From Paramarasmius palmivorus (lineage: Eukaryota; Basidiomycota; Agaricomycetes; Agaricales; Marasmiaceae), in NCBI GenBank assembly GCA_037176845.1, contig JAYKXP010000171.1, positions 1 to 64,000 on the forward strand: 64,000 bases of DNA. The letters are read 5' to 3'. A program made the translations under genes and the position numbers. Numbering within the stretch: the first letter of the stretch is position 1; the number at the start of each line of letters is the position of its first letter. Shown piece after piece: positions 46,427 through 59,700 of the stretch. Under the pieces are notes generated by a model, which searched no databases, had not been told where the DNA came from, and saw only the letters and a program-made list of their open reading frames with translations.

Positions 46427-49400
46427 TCACTGAACTTCTTTGCGGGGCCTCAGAGGTACAGTGGTACCAACTTCGGTCCCATCAGAAGACAGAGGGTGTG
46501 CTGGTACATCCAAGTCTACAACAGTAGGAGTGGGCGGGGGTGTAGATGATGGTGTCCCTGGATCAGTTGTGACTTCCACACTATCATCACGATGAATGAT
46601 AGTGGTGGATGATGATGAAGCAGCGGAGGAAAATGACTGAGGGGTAGTACCAACAGTGGATGAAGAGGCAGCTGATTGAGATGGTGGCTGGCTCGGAGGT
46701 GCTGATGTGGAACTTGTAGTGGGCCCTGCGGCAGAAATACTGAGACCTAAGAGTCATGCTGTATGTTAGAAACTTCAACTCAATCAGATCAAATTCAGTG
46801 TAGCGTATCTTGCTCAATCGCTGCCATCTGATCTCGAATGTCTGATAGATACTCTGAACATTCAAATGTTCCGAAGCGCTCACCACTTGATGTTGTGATT
46901 CTGCTGAAGACACGTTCATTATAGAAGCCCCTTAGACTCTGAGCCCAATTGGAATCGCAGCTGATCTGTGTATTGATGATTTTTCGGAACTCCCAGAAGT
47001 TTTGCAAGTAGTTGATCTCAGACTGCCTGCCGATTTCAGTCCATTGTGAATCATTTGCAAAGAGAACTTGGACCTGAATTGATGAGATGTCAATAACATA
47101 CCCAGCATAATTAGACTGAACATAGACATACCATGATAGCAGCAAATGCAATACATGCGCTATTGATTTCGCGGACATTCCAAGGGTGACCCAGCGTCCC
47201 TGATGTGGCCTTCAGTGTTGCATTATCCAAAGATGATTCACCAAATAGAATCATGTGCAGGATCTGAGAATAATCAGCATGAATCCAAAACACTAATAGA
47301 TTGGGCACTTCACCTTTGCCATGTACTCGTTCATGAATAGACCAGTCGGCTCCTCATGTTGATCTGGACAAAAGATTGGAGAGAATGCGCTCTTCGGCTT
47401 GTGAGGAAAGCGAAGGAGCTTGATCATGACTTCACTTTTGCCTCGCTTGCTCGCTCACAGCAGAAGCTGGCCACAGAGTGCTAGGGATGTTGAGGTCATG
47501 AAAGATTTGCGCGGCCTTCCCACGAACATTATTGAGGGCTGTCGCACGCTGTGCATTGACCTGCTTTCCAAACTGGAAAGGAAACAGTAAGGATTAATGA
47601 ATGGATCAACAAATCAGAAGACGCACGGCAGTTTGGAATCTCGGATATTCTGCTGCTAGGATGCAGAGTTCACGATCACTCAGATACTCGTGTAATTCAA
47701 GAATCGCTCCGGCTATAAAGTTGGTATCGTCCTCATATTGGGCTGGAGCATTGGGGTGTGGGGCGTTCAGGTTCAGATACTGACCAAAGACGCCTGGATA
47801 TATCCAAGGGCAAACGACTAAGCTGTACCTCTTTCCAAGAAAAACAACTTTGTCGTGATTGAACCTAGGGTCCGACTCGATGGTTTGACCCTTCTTGGTG
47901 CGACGACCATGCTTCTAGAGAGCTAGCTGGACAGCTGAGGTCGCTAGTTTTATTAAAAAGACTCCGAAGATTGTCACCACCCCTTTTACATTAATTGCCC
48001 AATATCTTCATGTGTAATCTCTAATTCAATTAGACATTTTTTTGGCCTGTAGGGGTATATACAGCACACCATTTATAAAAGGGTGCGCTTTAGGGTCAGA
48101 AAAATATTCCCACGGACTCTGGGACCATTCTGGAGCGCTTTTTTGGGCGCTTTTTCAACAGGAAATTTATTCCCACCATCCAGGGCATTATCTGGGATGC
48201 TCCCTGCTCCGCTTTTGGCTTCCCAAAAAGGAAGGTGGTCTTCCAGGGCCTGGGAAACCATTTTAGGGCGCTTTTGGGCGCTTTTTTCAGCGCTTTTTTA
48301 ACAGGAAAATTATTCCCACACCTGCTGGCATCATTTAGGTGCCTCCCTACTCCGCTTTTGGCTTCCCAAAATGGAAGGTGGCCTTACCTCACTATTTTCC
48401 ACCTGGAATCAAATCATTGGGGGGCTATTGGGGCATGCTGGGGGGCTATAAAAATCGCATTTTTGAGGGAATATGTTCTAATATGTTCTAAAAGCATGCC
48501 ACTGCAATTGGGGGGCAGGGCAATGCAAAAAAAGCGGTCCAAATATGGTAATTCAGGAAAATGGCCTATTGGATCTTGAGCTACAGGCCAGATATTGACA
48601 TGGGGTAAGTTGGAGGACCTAGATACATCAAATACAAGCCTGGGGACACCCAATAGTACATATATTGGTGGGATAATGGTGCTTAAATATCAAAAATACT
48701 GAAAATCTCCGAAATTGGGGGAATAAAATTACAGGATGGGATGTGGTGCAGCTGGGGCTTAGATATTATGAATCAGAGATGATATATATGTTCCCTTGAT
48801 GGGTTTATAATCCTGGAGAGCTGCCTATTTTTCCAGATTTATTACAGCTAAATTCGCTTTTTTTGGACATTGGTGATACTATACCACAGGGAATGATTGG
48901 GATGGGCTAATTCTTGTTCATAACCCACTATAGGGTGTATAGATGACGAATATATACTTGCCCAGACACTCCTGTATGTGCAACACCTTGTTTAATCCAA
49001 TGTATTGTACAGTTATGTAATACTACCAGTAATCCATGAATAGCACCTCAGGGAGGCATCCCAGCACCAAGGGGAGTTCAGAATCGAGTTCAGGCACCCA
49101 AAATACACTTTCCTACTATGAAAGGACATTGTTTGAATACATCTGTATGTTGCTACATAAAAAATACATAAAAAATCGCATTTTTAGGGGTTTTTTTGTA
49201 CTGGAGCATGGGGACTGCTCCTAAAATCACCAAAAATGAATGAGAGACCGTTCACTATGTATAGAACAGGAATATCAATTGCCTGCATGAATCCCATGAC
49301 AGGAATCCATATGCCAGACTAATCAATTCCTGCACAATTACAGAAAACATGTACTATGGATGTAGTATTGCAAGGAGTGATCTGGGGACTTGGGGAACCT

Positions 49401-51373
49401 CAAAATCGAATTCAGGATGAAAAATCAGTTAAGAATATATCCAAGGTTGAAGGAAATCCATCCACAATTGACTTCAATATGCATACATCAAGTTAAATGC
49501 ACAAGTATATGTGCAATATATGTTAACTATAAGCATAAAACTTGTCAGATACATATCTCAAGCTACAGTGATTGGATTCCTTTCAACCTTGGATATATTC
49601 TTAACTGATTTTTCATCCTGAATTCGATTTTGAGGTTCCCCAAGTCCCCAGATCACTCCTTGCAATACTACATCCATAGTACATGTTTTCTGTAATTGTG
49701 CAGGAATTGATTAGTCTGGCATATGGATTCCTGTCATGGGATTCATGCAGGCAATTGATATTCCTGTTCTATACATAGTGAACGGTCTCTCATTCATTTT
49801 TGGTGATTTTAGGAGCAGTCCCCATGCTCCAGTACAAAAAAACCCCTAAAAATGCGATTTTTTATGTATTTTTTATGTAGCAACATACAGATGTATTCAA
49901 ACAATGTCCTTTCATAGTAGGAAAGTGTATTTTGGGTGCCTGAACTCGATTCTGAACTCCCCTTGGTGCTGGGATGCCTCCCTGAGGTGCTATTCATGGA
50001 TTACTGGTAGTATTACATAACTGTACAATACATTGGATTAAACAAGGTGTTGCACATACAGGAGTGTCTGGGCAAGTATATATTCGTCATCTATACACCC
50101 TATAGTGGGTTATGAACAAGAATTAGCCCATCCCAATCATTCCCTGTGGTATAGTATCACCAATGTCCAAAAAAAGCGAATTTAGCTGTAATAAATCTGG
50201 AAAAATAGGCAGCTCTCCAGGATTATAAACCCATCAAGGGAACATATATATCATCTCTGATTCATAATATCTAAGCCCCAGCTGCACCACATCCCATCCT
50301 GTAATTTTATTCCCCCAATTTCGGAGATTTTCAGTATTTTTGATATTTAAGCACCATTATCCCACCAATATATGTACTATTGGGTGTCCCCAGGCTTGTA
50401 TTTGATGTATCTAGGTCCTCCAACTTACCCCATGTCAATATCTGGCCTGTAGCTCAAGATCCAATAGGCCATTTTCCTGAATTACCATATTTGGACCGCT
50501 TTTTTTGCATTGCCCTGCCCCCCAATTGCAGTGGCATGCTTTTAGAACATATTAGAACATATTCCCTCAAAAATGCGATTTTTATAGCCCCCCAGCATGC
50601 CCCAATAGCCCCCCAATGATTTGATTCCAGGTGGAAAATAGTGAGGTAAGGCCACCTTCCATTTTGGGAAGCCAAAAGCGGAGTAGGGAGGCACCTAAAT
50701 GATGCCAGCAGGTGTGGGAATAATTTTCCTGTTAAAAAAGCGCTGAAAAAAGCGCCCAAAAGCGCCCTAAAATGGTTTCCCAGGCCCTGGAAGACCACCT
50801 TCCTTTTTGGGAAGCCAAAAGCGGAGCAGGGAGCATCCCAGATAATGCCCTGGATGGTGGGAATAAATTTCCTGTTGAAAAAGCGCCCAAAAAAGCGCTC
50901 CAGAATGGTCCCAGAGTCCGTGGGAATATTTTTCTGACCCTAAAGCGCACCCTTTTATAAATGGTGTGCTGTATATACCCCTACAGGCCAAAAAAATGTC
51001 TAATTGAATTAGAGATTACACATGAAGATATTGGGCAATTAATGTAAAAGGGGTGGTGACAATCTTCGGAGTCTTTTTAATAAAACTAGTGTCTACGGGT
51101 GAGCTGGACTCTGAGATCTGCGACGAGCTGCCGCAGCTTGTTCTCAGTAGTGCGTAAAATATCAATGTTACCAGTAAGGATGGCGATGATCTGCACTTGA
51201 GTCGGCGACTATCCAAGTCATTGATGAAAAAAGTGGTAACTTACTTTGTGGGCTTCAGCATTTGTGAGCTCACCAGTAGTAGGCAGTGTGAATGGCGTGA
51301 GTACAACATTGGGCACACCATCCTCTTCTGCATCAGAGTCATTGGGGATTGGTTGAGGTGAAGAGGTTGACAT
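46427..51373 (-). CDS. DUF6698-like Agaricomycete protein, split by a 3.1-kb palindromic element
   Basis: Exon 1 (51373-51245) starts MSTSSPQPIPNDSDAEEDGV. A 54-nt intron leads to exon 2 (51190 onward): IIAILTGNIDILRTTENKLR and RQLVADLRVQLTRR, a likely coiled coil. The palindrome 47944-51089 interrupts here. Beyond it the protein resumes KHGRRTKKGQTIESDPRFNH, GKRYSLVVCPWIYPGVFGQY, FIAGAILELHEYLSDRELCI, then QVLFANDSQWTEIGRQSE and SLRGFYNERVFS. A Ser/Thr/Pro-rich tail ends RPRKEVQ at 46427. The layout (basic segment, VCPWIYPG, an F-A-ndSQW block, F-Y-n-V-F) is what I recall of fungal DUF6698 proteins; function is unknown and they are often found in transposon-rich DNA. Splicing across the palindrome could not be resolved in phase, so this copy may be broken. 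Confidence 0.55.
47944..51089. mobile_element. Giant palindromic (foldback) element 1 with 1,508-bp arms
   Basis: Left arm 47944-49451 and right arm 49582-51089 are reverse complements; every stretch I compared is identical, and the arms keep register over their full length. A 130-bp spacer (49452-49581) has diverged. The ends read CTAGTTTTATTAAAAAG; since TA is its own complement, a TA target duplication may be hidden in the first bases, as in mariner-like insertions. Inside each arm are short tandem motifs such as GGGCGCTTTTTTGGGCGC. No transposase is encoded; 62-114-codon ORFs appear in mirror pairs and are judged non-coding. It interrupts the DUF6698-like gene. RNA copied through it would fold into a 1.5-kb hairpin. 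Confidence 0.85.
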
Positions 51374-51638
51374 GGACAGTGAGATCTTGAGATGCGAAGG
51401 GTAACGATTATCATCTGTGGCAACGACATAGTCTCCTGTAAGCAGACGGTATACCCTTTTTTGTGGTGAGGTGAGGGCGGGTATACCGTCTGCTATCAAA
51501 ACCGCCCCGACTCGGGACCTCTCATCCGAGACACACGTGACATTCCCACGACACACAACGCGCCCCTAAGTAGTTTTTGCAAATAATGTATCGATAACTT
51601 ATCAACGTGTTTTTCAAATAAAATTGTGTTTTCCTCCT
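51374..51638. promoter_or_regulatory. Divergent intergenic region of the DUF6698-like and helicase genes
   Basis: Only 265 bp separate the two start codons, so both promoters must share this stretch. The minus-strand frame stays open upstream to 51556, but the Met at 51373 fits the conserved protein start better. A/T-rich sequence near 51560-51630 lies just before the helicase start. Confidence 0.5.
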
Positions 51639-53635
51639 ATGCTCATGGGGTTCAAGTTTTCTACAGATGCAGGGCGAGACCTTTGTCGTCAAATCCTCAG
51701 AGAAAGCATCCAGGAAGAGCCACATGAGCATCAGCTGGACGTCATCACAAAGCTTCTCGACAGGGTTGATGTTCTTTCCCTAGTATATACTGGCGGCGGT
51801 AAATCTGGGTATATCTACATGACACTGAAGGTCATTCTCAAGATACTAGAATGCCCAAGTCTATGCCCTGAGGCTAAATTCCGCCCGGATCCAATCATCG
51901 TTGTGGTCTGTCCAACTACAGCTCTAGAACAGGATCTGGTGAATTTTCCTTCCTGCTACAATTAAATGACGATCTAATACTATGACAGGAGTTCAAGATG
52001 CGGAAATATGACATTCCAGCCCTTGTCATCAACAAAGAACAAAAGGACGAAGCAGCCAAACAGGATAAAGACCTATTTGCAGAAGCACGGAAAGGATACA
52101 ATGTTATTCTGGTGACACCAGAGATGCTTTCCTCTCCAAGCTTTGGTTGGTTTATACACCTTTCTGATATCATTCCTCGTCTCTTCGCCCTCATGATTGA
52201 TGAGGTACACCTTCTGCATGTATGGGGGCCAGCCTTTCGTCCAGAGTACATGCAAATAGGTCATCTTCGCAAGCGTTTCCCGGAACATACTGTAATGGCT
52301 GCATTTACAGCCACATTATGGTCAGGTCAGCCTCGAGATGCTGTGTGCCACTTTCTTGGTCTCCATTCCAGACAGTTTCATTTCGTGCAGCGGTCAAACG
52401 CACGCTATGATATCAGGCTCTCCGTGAAACTGTTCCCCCACAGGAAGCAAAGTGAAAGGTTTCCTGAGCTCGATTGGATACTTCAGGAAAAGGGCAAGAT
52501 TTTGATCTATCATCGGAGCATCAAGACATGCAATAGGATATTGCATTATTTGCGGGAGAGGAGTCGGGAGATCGATGGGATACGAATGTACAATGCACTT
52601 CATTCCAAAGGTTACAATGATGCCACAATGCAGATGCTCTGCCTCGGGGATCTAATCATCATTGCAACTGATACCCTGTCAGTTGGTATTGATGTTCCCG
52701 ACATTGACTTATGTGTTGTCATTGATCCTCTAGATCTTGACGATGCATTACAGAAGGTTGGACGAGCTGGTCGGAATCGGACATTGGTTTCTCATCCTCG
52801 TGGTGTCATTTATCTTCCCAAGGCCATCTTCGATCCAGAAAAGGCAGAGGCAATCATTGATGATGCGAGAACCAATCCACATAAACGTCTCGATGTCAGC
52901 CTTCCCAAACTGGTTCTCGCGCCATGCAAACTCAAAAATATCGATGAACAGTACGGCAACAAAGAAGACGAATCATGTGGATGTGCCTCATGCAAGAATC
53001 ACCCTAGACCTCCGTTCCCTTCACCCTGTACATGCAGCGGCTGTGATCCTTGGGCTCCTCCCAGCACCATGCACCCTTCCAAGTCTACAGCATCGACAAA
53101 GAAATCAAAAGTCCCTTTTGCAATGTATGTCACAAAGGCTATGTGGGAAGTTGGGCTAAAACATTTGGAACGGCTTCGGGACACCATCATGGAGGATCTC
53201 ACAATTGACGAGGATGTACTACCGGTCATGGTGCTTTCCCCAGTGAAGATGGAGCGGATTTTAAATGCATTGGAGGCTGAATTGAAGCACGAGGCGGTTG
53301 AAGCAGTGGCACAGGCGGATGAATTGGGATTGCTTGACAGTGAGCTGGCAGAGACTCCTTTGTTGAAGCCGTGGGTTGGGGGTAGTCCTGTTCTCTGACG
53401 ACGCTCCAAAAGATTCCTGGAGGTGCTCATCAACATCCATCAAAAGTTTGAGGAGATGCGAAATCAGAAACGGGCGGAGAACAACACCAAAGCACAGGCA
53501 CATCGACAACGCCAGAAGGCAGCGACTACAAACAACATACCAAGCGAGCAGCAGACCAAGCAGGACAATGAGGAAGCAAACAGCTCAGAAAATTCGGAAT
53601 TATGTGAGGATGAGGAATCGGAAATCAAACATTAG
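51639..53635 (+). CDS. RecQ-like superfamily 2 helicase with in-frame TGA near the C-terminus
   Basis: The ATG at 51639 opens MLMGFKFSTDAGRDLCRQIL. One 50-nt intron (51939-51988) joins CPTTALEQDL to EFKMRKYDIPALV. Helicase motifs in order: Walker A-like VYTGGGKSG (about 51786), IIVVVCPTTAL, motif II ALMIDEVHLLHVWGPAFRPE (DEVH, about 52198), AAFTATLW (motif III), IIIATDTLSVGIDVPDI (motif V) and QKVGRAGRNRTL (motif VI, about 52752). The order and the HVWG/FRPEY context are RecQ-like. A Cys-rich stretch CGCASCKNHPRPPFPSPCTC may bind zinc. The frame stops at TGA 53396-53398 but stays open for 78 more codons (EVLINIHQKFEEMRNQKRAE, then an acidic end) to TAG at 53633-53635. The shorter 53398 end is the alternative. 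It is convergent with the DUF6589-family gene, 78 bp apart. Confidence 0.85.
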
Positions 53636-53712
53636 TATCATGGTATGTGGCACAGCATTGCAAAAGACGTCAAACTAAGCTCTGATTATTGTAGCGACTG
53701 TAATATACTGTT

Positions 53713-56700
53713 TTAATTATCATCAACATCCATACTCTGCTCTTCTTCACCACCCGAATCTTCGTCTGAGTCAGAATCGTCGTCACTGTCTTGTCCATCC
53801 AATTCAAACAATCCAAGTAACTCCTGTGCATCTTCATCGACGTCAATTGGTGCAGTAATCAGAACACCGTCAATGACCTGGGCCATCATGAGAGGTCTAG
53901 AGTGCATAGAAGACTCTTCCTGGGTGTCCGGCTCGCCGTCTGCATCTTTGTTTGGGTCAACAGTGATAGTGGCGGAGGTTGCCTGCAAAGATTTGGATGA
54001 CAGCCCATCATGGAATGCAGCATGGCGAATCCGACGCTTTCGCTTGTGGGAATTGAGTTTGCGTGTTTCAATGATGTTGTAGCCTGCAGTGAACCGATCT
54101 GCATCAATCTTCTCTCCAATTTTCCGACCGGGAATAAACGAGTGAAGTTGACAGTTGCGATAAAGGTGGAGCAGTGTCTTGATATCTGCCTCAATGTTCG
54201 CTGCAGTGTGTCGTCCACTCTTCGCCTTCAAACCAAACCCTTCGAACCACTCTCGCTTCAGCTCGCGTACGCGGTGAATATTTGGTGACCATACTCGCCG
54301 AATAAATGTGTCACCATACTCAACACCTTTGTGGCGCACCACAGCATCCAACAGGCGGTTGTAGTATTCCTGGACTAGGTCTCCAAATGTAAAGCCACCT
54401 TCCTGCCCACTAAGGTTAACGAGAGAAATCTGAAGGATTGCGGTCTTCATTTCCTCATCAACATCTTCCTCTAGCATGAGGATTTTGTCAATAAGAAGAT
54501 CAGTATAATTGCTGTTACCAGACCCGGCTAATGTAAATAGCTGATGTTTGGTGACCTCGTATACTCGTCCTGGATCTCCGATGGCAGCAGCGAGGATACT
54601 TTTGCGAAGGAGTGCACGTGATGTAGCGTATACCCGGTCTCCAATGAATTCGTCGTCATTGTCATCGTCACCAACAGCTACTGAGCTTGAAGCGGCATTC
54701 TTTCCTTTCGAAGCTTGACTCCGAGGCTTGCACTTCTTCGCTCCGGTGTGAACGGCGCGCTTCCTGTGATTAATAGCTCCAAAGTCTTTACTAGAATCGT
54801 CGAAGACCTCTCCATCCCATGCCTGATGTACTGGGACTCCCAGCTTCTCTAGCAGCTTCAGGTTCCCTGAGATTGCTGCAGTATAGCTTTGATTACTGGT
54901 GAACTTGAGAGCAAGCTTTTTGGCGATTTTGAAAAGCTCTTCCGTACTCGGGAGTGTATCTGACTTGCCGAGGGCATGGAAGTATTCAAATATATCGTCG
55001 CAACCTAAATGTACCCTGAAAGGCTAATAAGTACAGGATAAAATACGCAGTAATCTATATGCTTTCGTACCTGAGACAGTCTAACATTCTGCAATCAAGT
55101 ACTAAAAAAAGCAATTGCACGCCTTCGTTGAAGTCGACTTTGCTGAGGTCTGCAGGTCTTCGACGTTCTAGTTTGGTCGCGCTATGACCGATTGTTGAAG
55201 GGTCCATGGTAAGCTCGGCACCATAGAACGTCGAGAAGATGGAGCATAGATCTGTCCAGTTTAAGTGCCAACCCTCCGTGAGCCACAGGAATAACTCATG
55301 GCTATCAAAGGGGTTATCCTCAAACTGTAAGAAACTCTGCATCTCCGTGCCCTTGATAACCGTGAGACCATCGCCACCGATTGGTTGTTTGCGGTTCTTG
55401 TATTTGCTGGAGGTTTGTCCACTCTGCTCCATGAAATCAACGATACAATCCCGAAGCTCTGTATAAGTGATTTCATTCTTGGAGCAGGCGGAGAACGGAT
55501 GAACCTTCGTCTTCTTGACAGGAAGCTGAAGCTTTGTAGCATGCTTTCGGTATAGCTCCGTGACTTGAGCACCTCTGTTCTTCATCTCCGGGATGATCTC
55601 CGTCACAGCACGCACAAACTGGAGCACAATGACAGTTTGTAGATGCTTTTGATCAACTAAGGCGGCGAGGTCATCAACAGTAACCTCATCAGCTCGACTC
55701 GCTGCCAACCTATCTCGAAAACGATCCAAATCGAAAGTGTTTACATTAACATAGTCCTCAGCCTCGAAGCTTGCACCAAATATACCGGTGAAGAGTTTGT
55801 TTTGTCGTCCGAGGGCCATGTCACGTTGCAGGTGATAGTTGTGAACGTTGTCGATTCGCCAAGTGTCGAGAGCATCTGGATCTTCTCCACGAGCCTTGAG
55901 AATTGCCAGCTCTTGTGACGAGAGACATTCCATTGCCTTTGTACAAGTTGTAAGGCTAGGTGTTCCGGCTATGCAACTCTGCATTCGAAATATCTCCACA
56001 GGCGCAAGAACGGAGAAGTAAAGAAGGCCCTCAGCGAGAGGACCACGATTCGCTCTTGAGCTTTGAGAATAGCTCATACGGCCGAAAATGTTAACCAGAA
56101 CCTGTTGTAAACAAAGATTCATGAGCACACGGCACGATTAATAAGGGTATGATGGACTCACCGTATCAAGCGGTCTATGTTCACGATCAACATGCACGCC
56201 ATGCCGCTTCCGAGCAGACATAGACTTCACCAGATGCCACCCAATTGGTTGCATTGACGTGTAGAAGTCCCTAAGGAACTTCTGTGTACCTGATCCCGCG
56301 TGTTCCCACTGAATAAGAGCACCGGTGTCTGATCTGCCATCCGACCTCAGCCGTATGCGAATATCCTTTGAACGGCAAGCTTTCTCTGCTTCTCGTGACA
56401 CCTTTTGCTCCACCAATTGAACTGCAAGAGATGTCAAACCCTGACGCGCAGGTTTGATGTCAACTGCGCGTGGTTCAAACGCGTACAGGCCTGCCACTTC
56501 ATTGGCAAGATTCTCTGAGATTCTGCCTGCAGGGTGTTTGAGCCACATATCTGTGACCTTTGACGGCCAAGATCCACCATCACGACCACCTATAAACGCC
56601 GCGACACTTGCTACCTGTGTGCTGGTGGCCAACCCGGGTGTTGATTCTTTCTCGCATCAGCCTTGTGTTTCTCAACCATGCATCAACTATGGTATGAACC

Positions 56701-59700
56701 AGTTGGTGCTGATGCATCCACAATGGTAACAACCGTAAAGCTATCTGAGGGCAAACTAGGCTGAGCAGTTACCAATGATGTTACCAGTAGATAGACAGCA
56801 TCCCGGAGCTCCTGGAGCTTCCCGGGGTTGGAAAGCTCCAGAATCCGGTGCTCCGGAGGATTGAACCTGAGACTAACAAAATTGTTACTAAGCATCAAAG
56901 ATCTCAGATCCTAATTCTGCGCAGACACTATATCCACTGATCCATGGTTCCTTAACCATATTATATGTGTGTACTGACTATAGTCCCACTCTAGCAGGGC
57001 CAAATAGCTGCGCTTTTTTGGCTTTTAAAATTCCCACACTCTCTGGGCTGTAATCCAGCCACTGGGGGGCTATTATAGCACAGAATGGGCTACTAAAAAT
57101 CGGATTTTTGTGCTATTAAATTGTATTATGCTCTATTATGCTAGAGGAGCATTCCCACACTGCTCAGAACCAATATTATATACAAAAAAGCAGTATAAAC
57201 AGGGTGTAATCTGAGAATAGGCTATTGAATCATAGGCTATAGGGCAGATATTGACATGGGGTAAGTTGGAGGACATAGATACATTGGATACAAGCCTGGG
57301 CATACCAAATAGTACATGGATTAGTGGGATAATGGTGCTTAAATATCAAAAATACTGAAAATCTCCGAAATTGGGGGAATAAAATTACAGGATGAGGTTT
57401 ATTGTAGCTGGGGCTTAGATATTGTGGATGGGGGATGATATATATGTCCCCTTGATTACTAACTAGTTGCCCAAGCACTCCTGTACCCACAACACCTTGT
57501 TCAATCCAATGTATTATACAGTTATATAATACAGGCAGTAATACATGAATAGCACCTCAGGAAAGCATCCCAGCACCAAGGGAAGTTCAGAATCGAGTTC
57601 AGGCACCCAAAATACACTTTCCTGCCATGAAAGGACATTTTCTGATTACATCTGTATGTTGCTACATAAAAAATACATAAAAAATCGCATTTTTAGGGAT
57701 TTTTTTGTACTGGAGCATGGGGATTGCTCCTAAAATCACCAAAAATGAATGAGAGACCGTTCACTATGCACAGAACAGGAATATCAATTACCTCCATGAA
57801 TATCATGACAGGAATCCTTATACCAGATGCACCTATTCTCAAAAACCCTTCTCCTCTCCCTCTGTATTATCACAGCACTTCAGGGACTGATGGGAGCACT
57901 TTTGGAAGCATCAGAATTGAATTCAGAACAATCTAAATGCTGGAAAATGAGTCTGGGGTCAAGCAAATTCATTCCCATCTGAGTCCAATACACATAGTAG
58001 TAGTTGAATGCTTAAGTACACCTATTTCAACATAGAGGCTCAGAGAGTGTTGAGAATAGCTTGTGACCACTGGAAACATGTCTAGGACATGCAAATACAA
58101 CTTTCTACTCACCCCCCTTGTAGTTATAGAGCTGAATGAAAAAGTCAGAAAATGCAGTGGAAGGTTGACTGAAAGTGAGTTATCTGTAAGCCTATAGATA
58201 TAACTATCTTATATCTCATGCTACAGTGGATGAATTTCCTTCAACCCTGGATATATTCTTAACTGATTTTTTATCCTGAGTTCAATTTTGAGGTTCCCAA
58301 AGTCCCCAGACCAATCCCTGCAATACTACATCCATATTACATGTTTTCTGTAATTGTGCAAGAATTGATGCATCTGGGATGCTTCCCTGAGGTGCTATTC
58401 ATGGATTACTGGTAGTATTACATAACTGTACAATACATTGGATTGAACAAGGTGTTGCACATACAAGAGTGCTTGGGCAAGTATATGTTCATCATCTATA
58501 CACCCTAGAGTGGGTTATGAACAAGAATTAGCCCATCCCAATCATTCCCTGTGGTATAGTATTACCAATGTCCAAAAAAAGCGAATTTAGCTGTAATAAA
58601 TCTGGAAAAATAGGCAGCTCTCCAGGATTGTAAACCCATCAAGGGGACATATATATCATCCCTCATCCACAATATCTAAGCCCTAGCTGCATTAAATCTT
58701 ATCCTGTAATTTTATTCCCCCAATTTCGGAGATTTTCAGTATTTTTGATATTTAAGCACCATTATCCCACTAATCCATGTACTATGTGGTATTCCCAAGC
58801 TTTTATTTAATGTATCTATGTCCTCCAACTTACCCCATGTCAATATCTGCCCTATAGCCTATGATTCAATAGCCTATTCTCAGATTACACCCTGTTTATA
58901 CTGCTTTTTTGTATATAATATTGGTTCTGAGCAGTGTGGGAATGCTCCTCTAGCATAATAGAGCATAATACAATTTAATAGCACAAAAATCCGATTTTTA
59001 GTAGCCCATTCTGTGCTATAATAGCCCCCCAGTGGCTGGATTACAGCCCAGAGAGTGTGGGAATTTTAAAAGCCAAAAAAGCGCAGCTATTTGGCCCTGC
59101 TAGAGTGGGACTATAGTCAGTACACACATATAATATGGTTAAGGAACCATGGATCAGTGGATATAGTGTCTGCGCAGAATTAGGATCTGAGATCTTTGAT
59201 GCTTAGTAACAATTTTGTTAGTCTCAGGTTCAATCCTCCGGAGCACCGGATTCTGGAGCTTTCCAACCCCGGGAAGCTCCAGGAGCTCCGGGATGCTGTC
59301 TATCTACTGGTAACATCATTGGTAACTGCTCAGCCTAGTTTGCCTTCAGATAGCTTTACGGTTGTTACCATTGTGGATGCATCAGCACCAACTGGTTCAT
59401 ACCATAGGTTCATGTATCAGTGAGAACCATACAGGTGCTCGCATGGAAGCATAACTGCATCGCCGTAAGACCAGTGTAGTTCATGCTTGAGAAACCAGAA
59501 GAACTTGTCCTTCTTCTGCTGTGCTGCAGTGTACACGATTTCGTGCCGCTCAGTTTTATTCCCCGGTGGAATAGATACATCAACAAAAACACGGATGTCT
59601 GGAAAGGAGCGAATGTTAGGGGATAGTTGTGGGTGCGACATGCGTTCTTTGAGGGAAAATGGAAGAATTGGTCGTGTTTCAGGAGGAGATGGTGTGGATA

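Noticed and set aside
48042..48579. Mirror-paired ORFs of 72-114 codons in the arms of palindrome 1
   Set aside because: They overlap in several frames on both strands and reflect A/T-poor tandem motifs, not coding.
49036..49224. 62-codon ORF (MNSTSGRHPSTKG...) repeated at 49809-49997 and, with changes, at 57545-57733
   Set aside because: It is copied because it lies in the shared module of the palindromes. There is no start context, homology or frame-preserving pattern that marks it as a gene.
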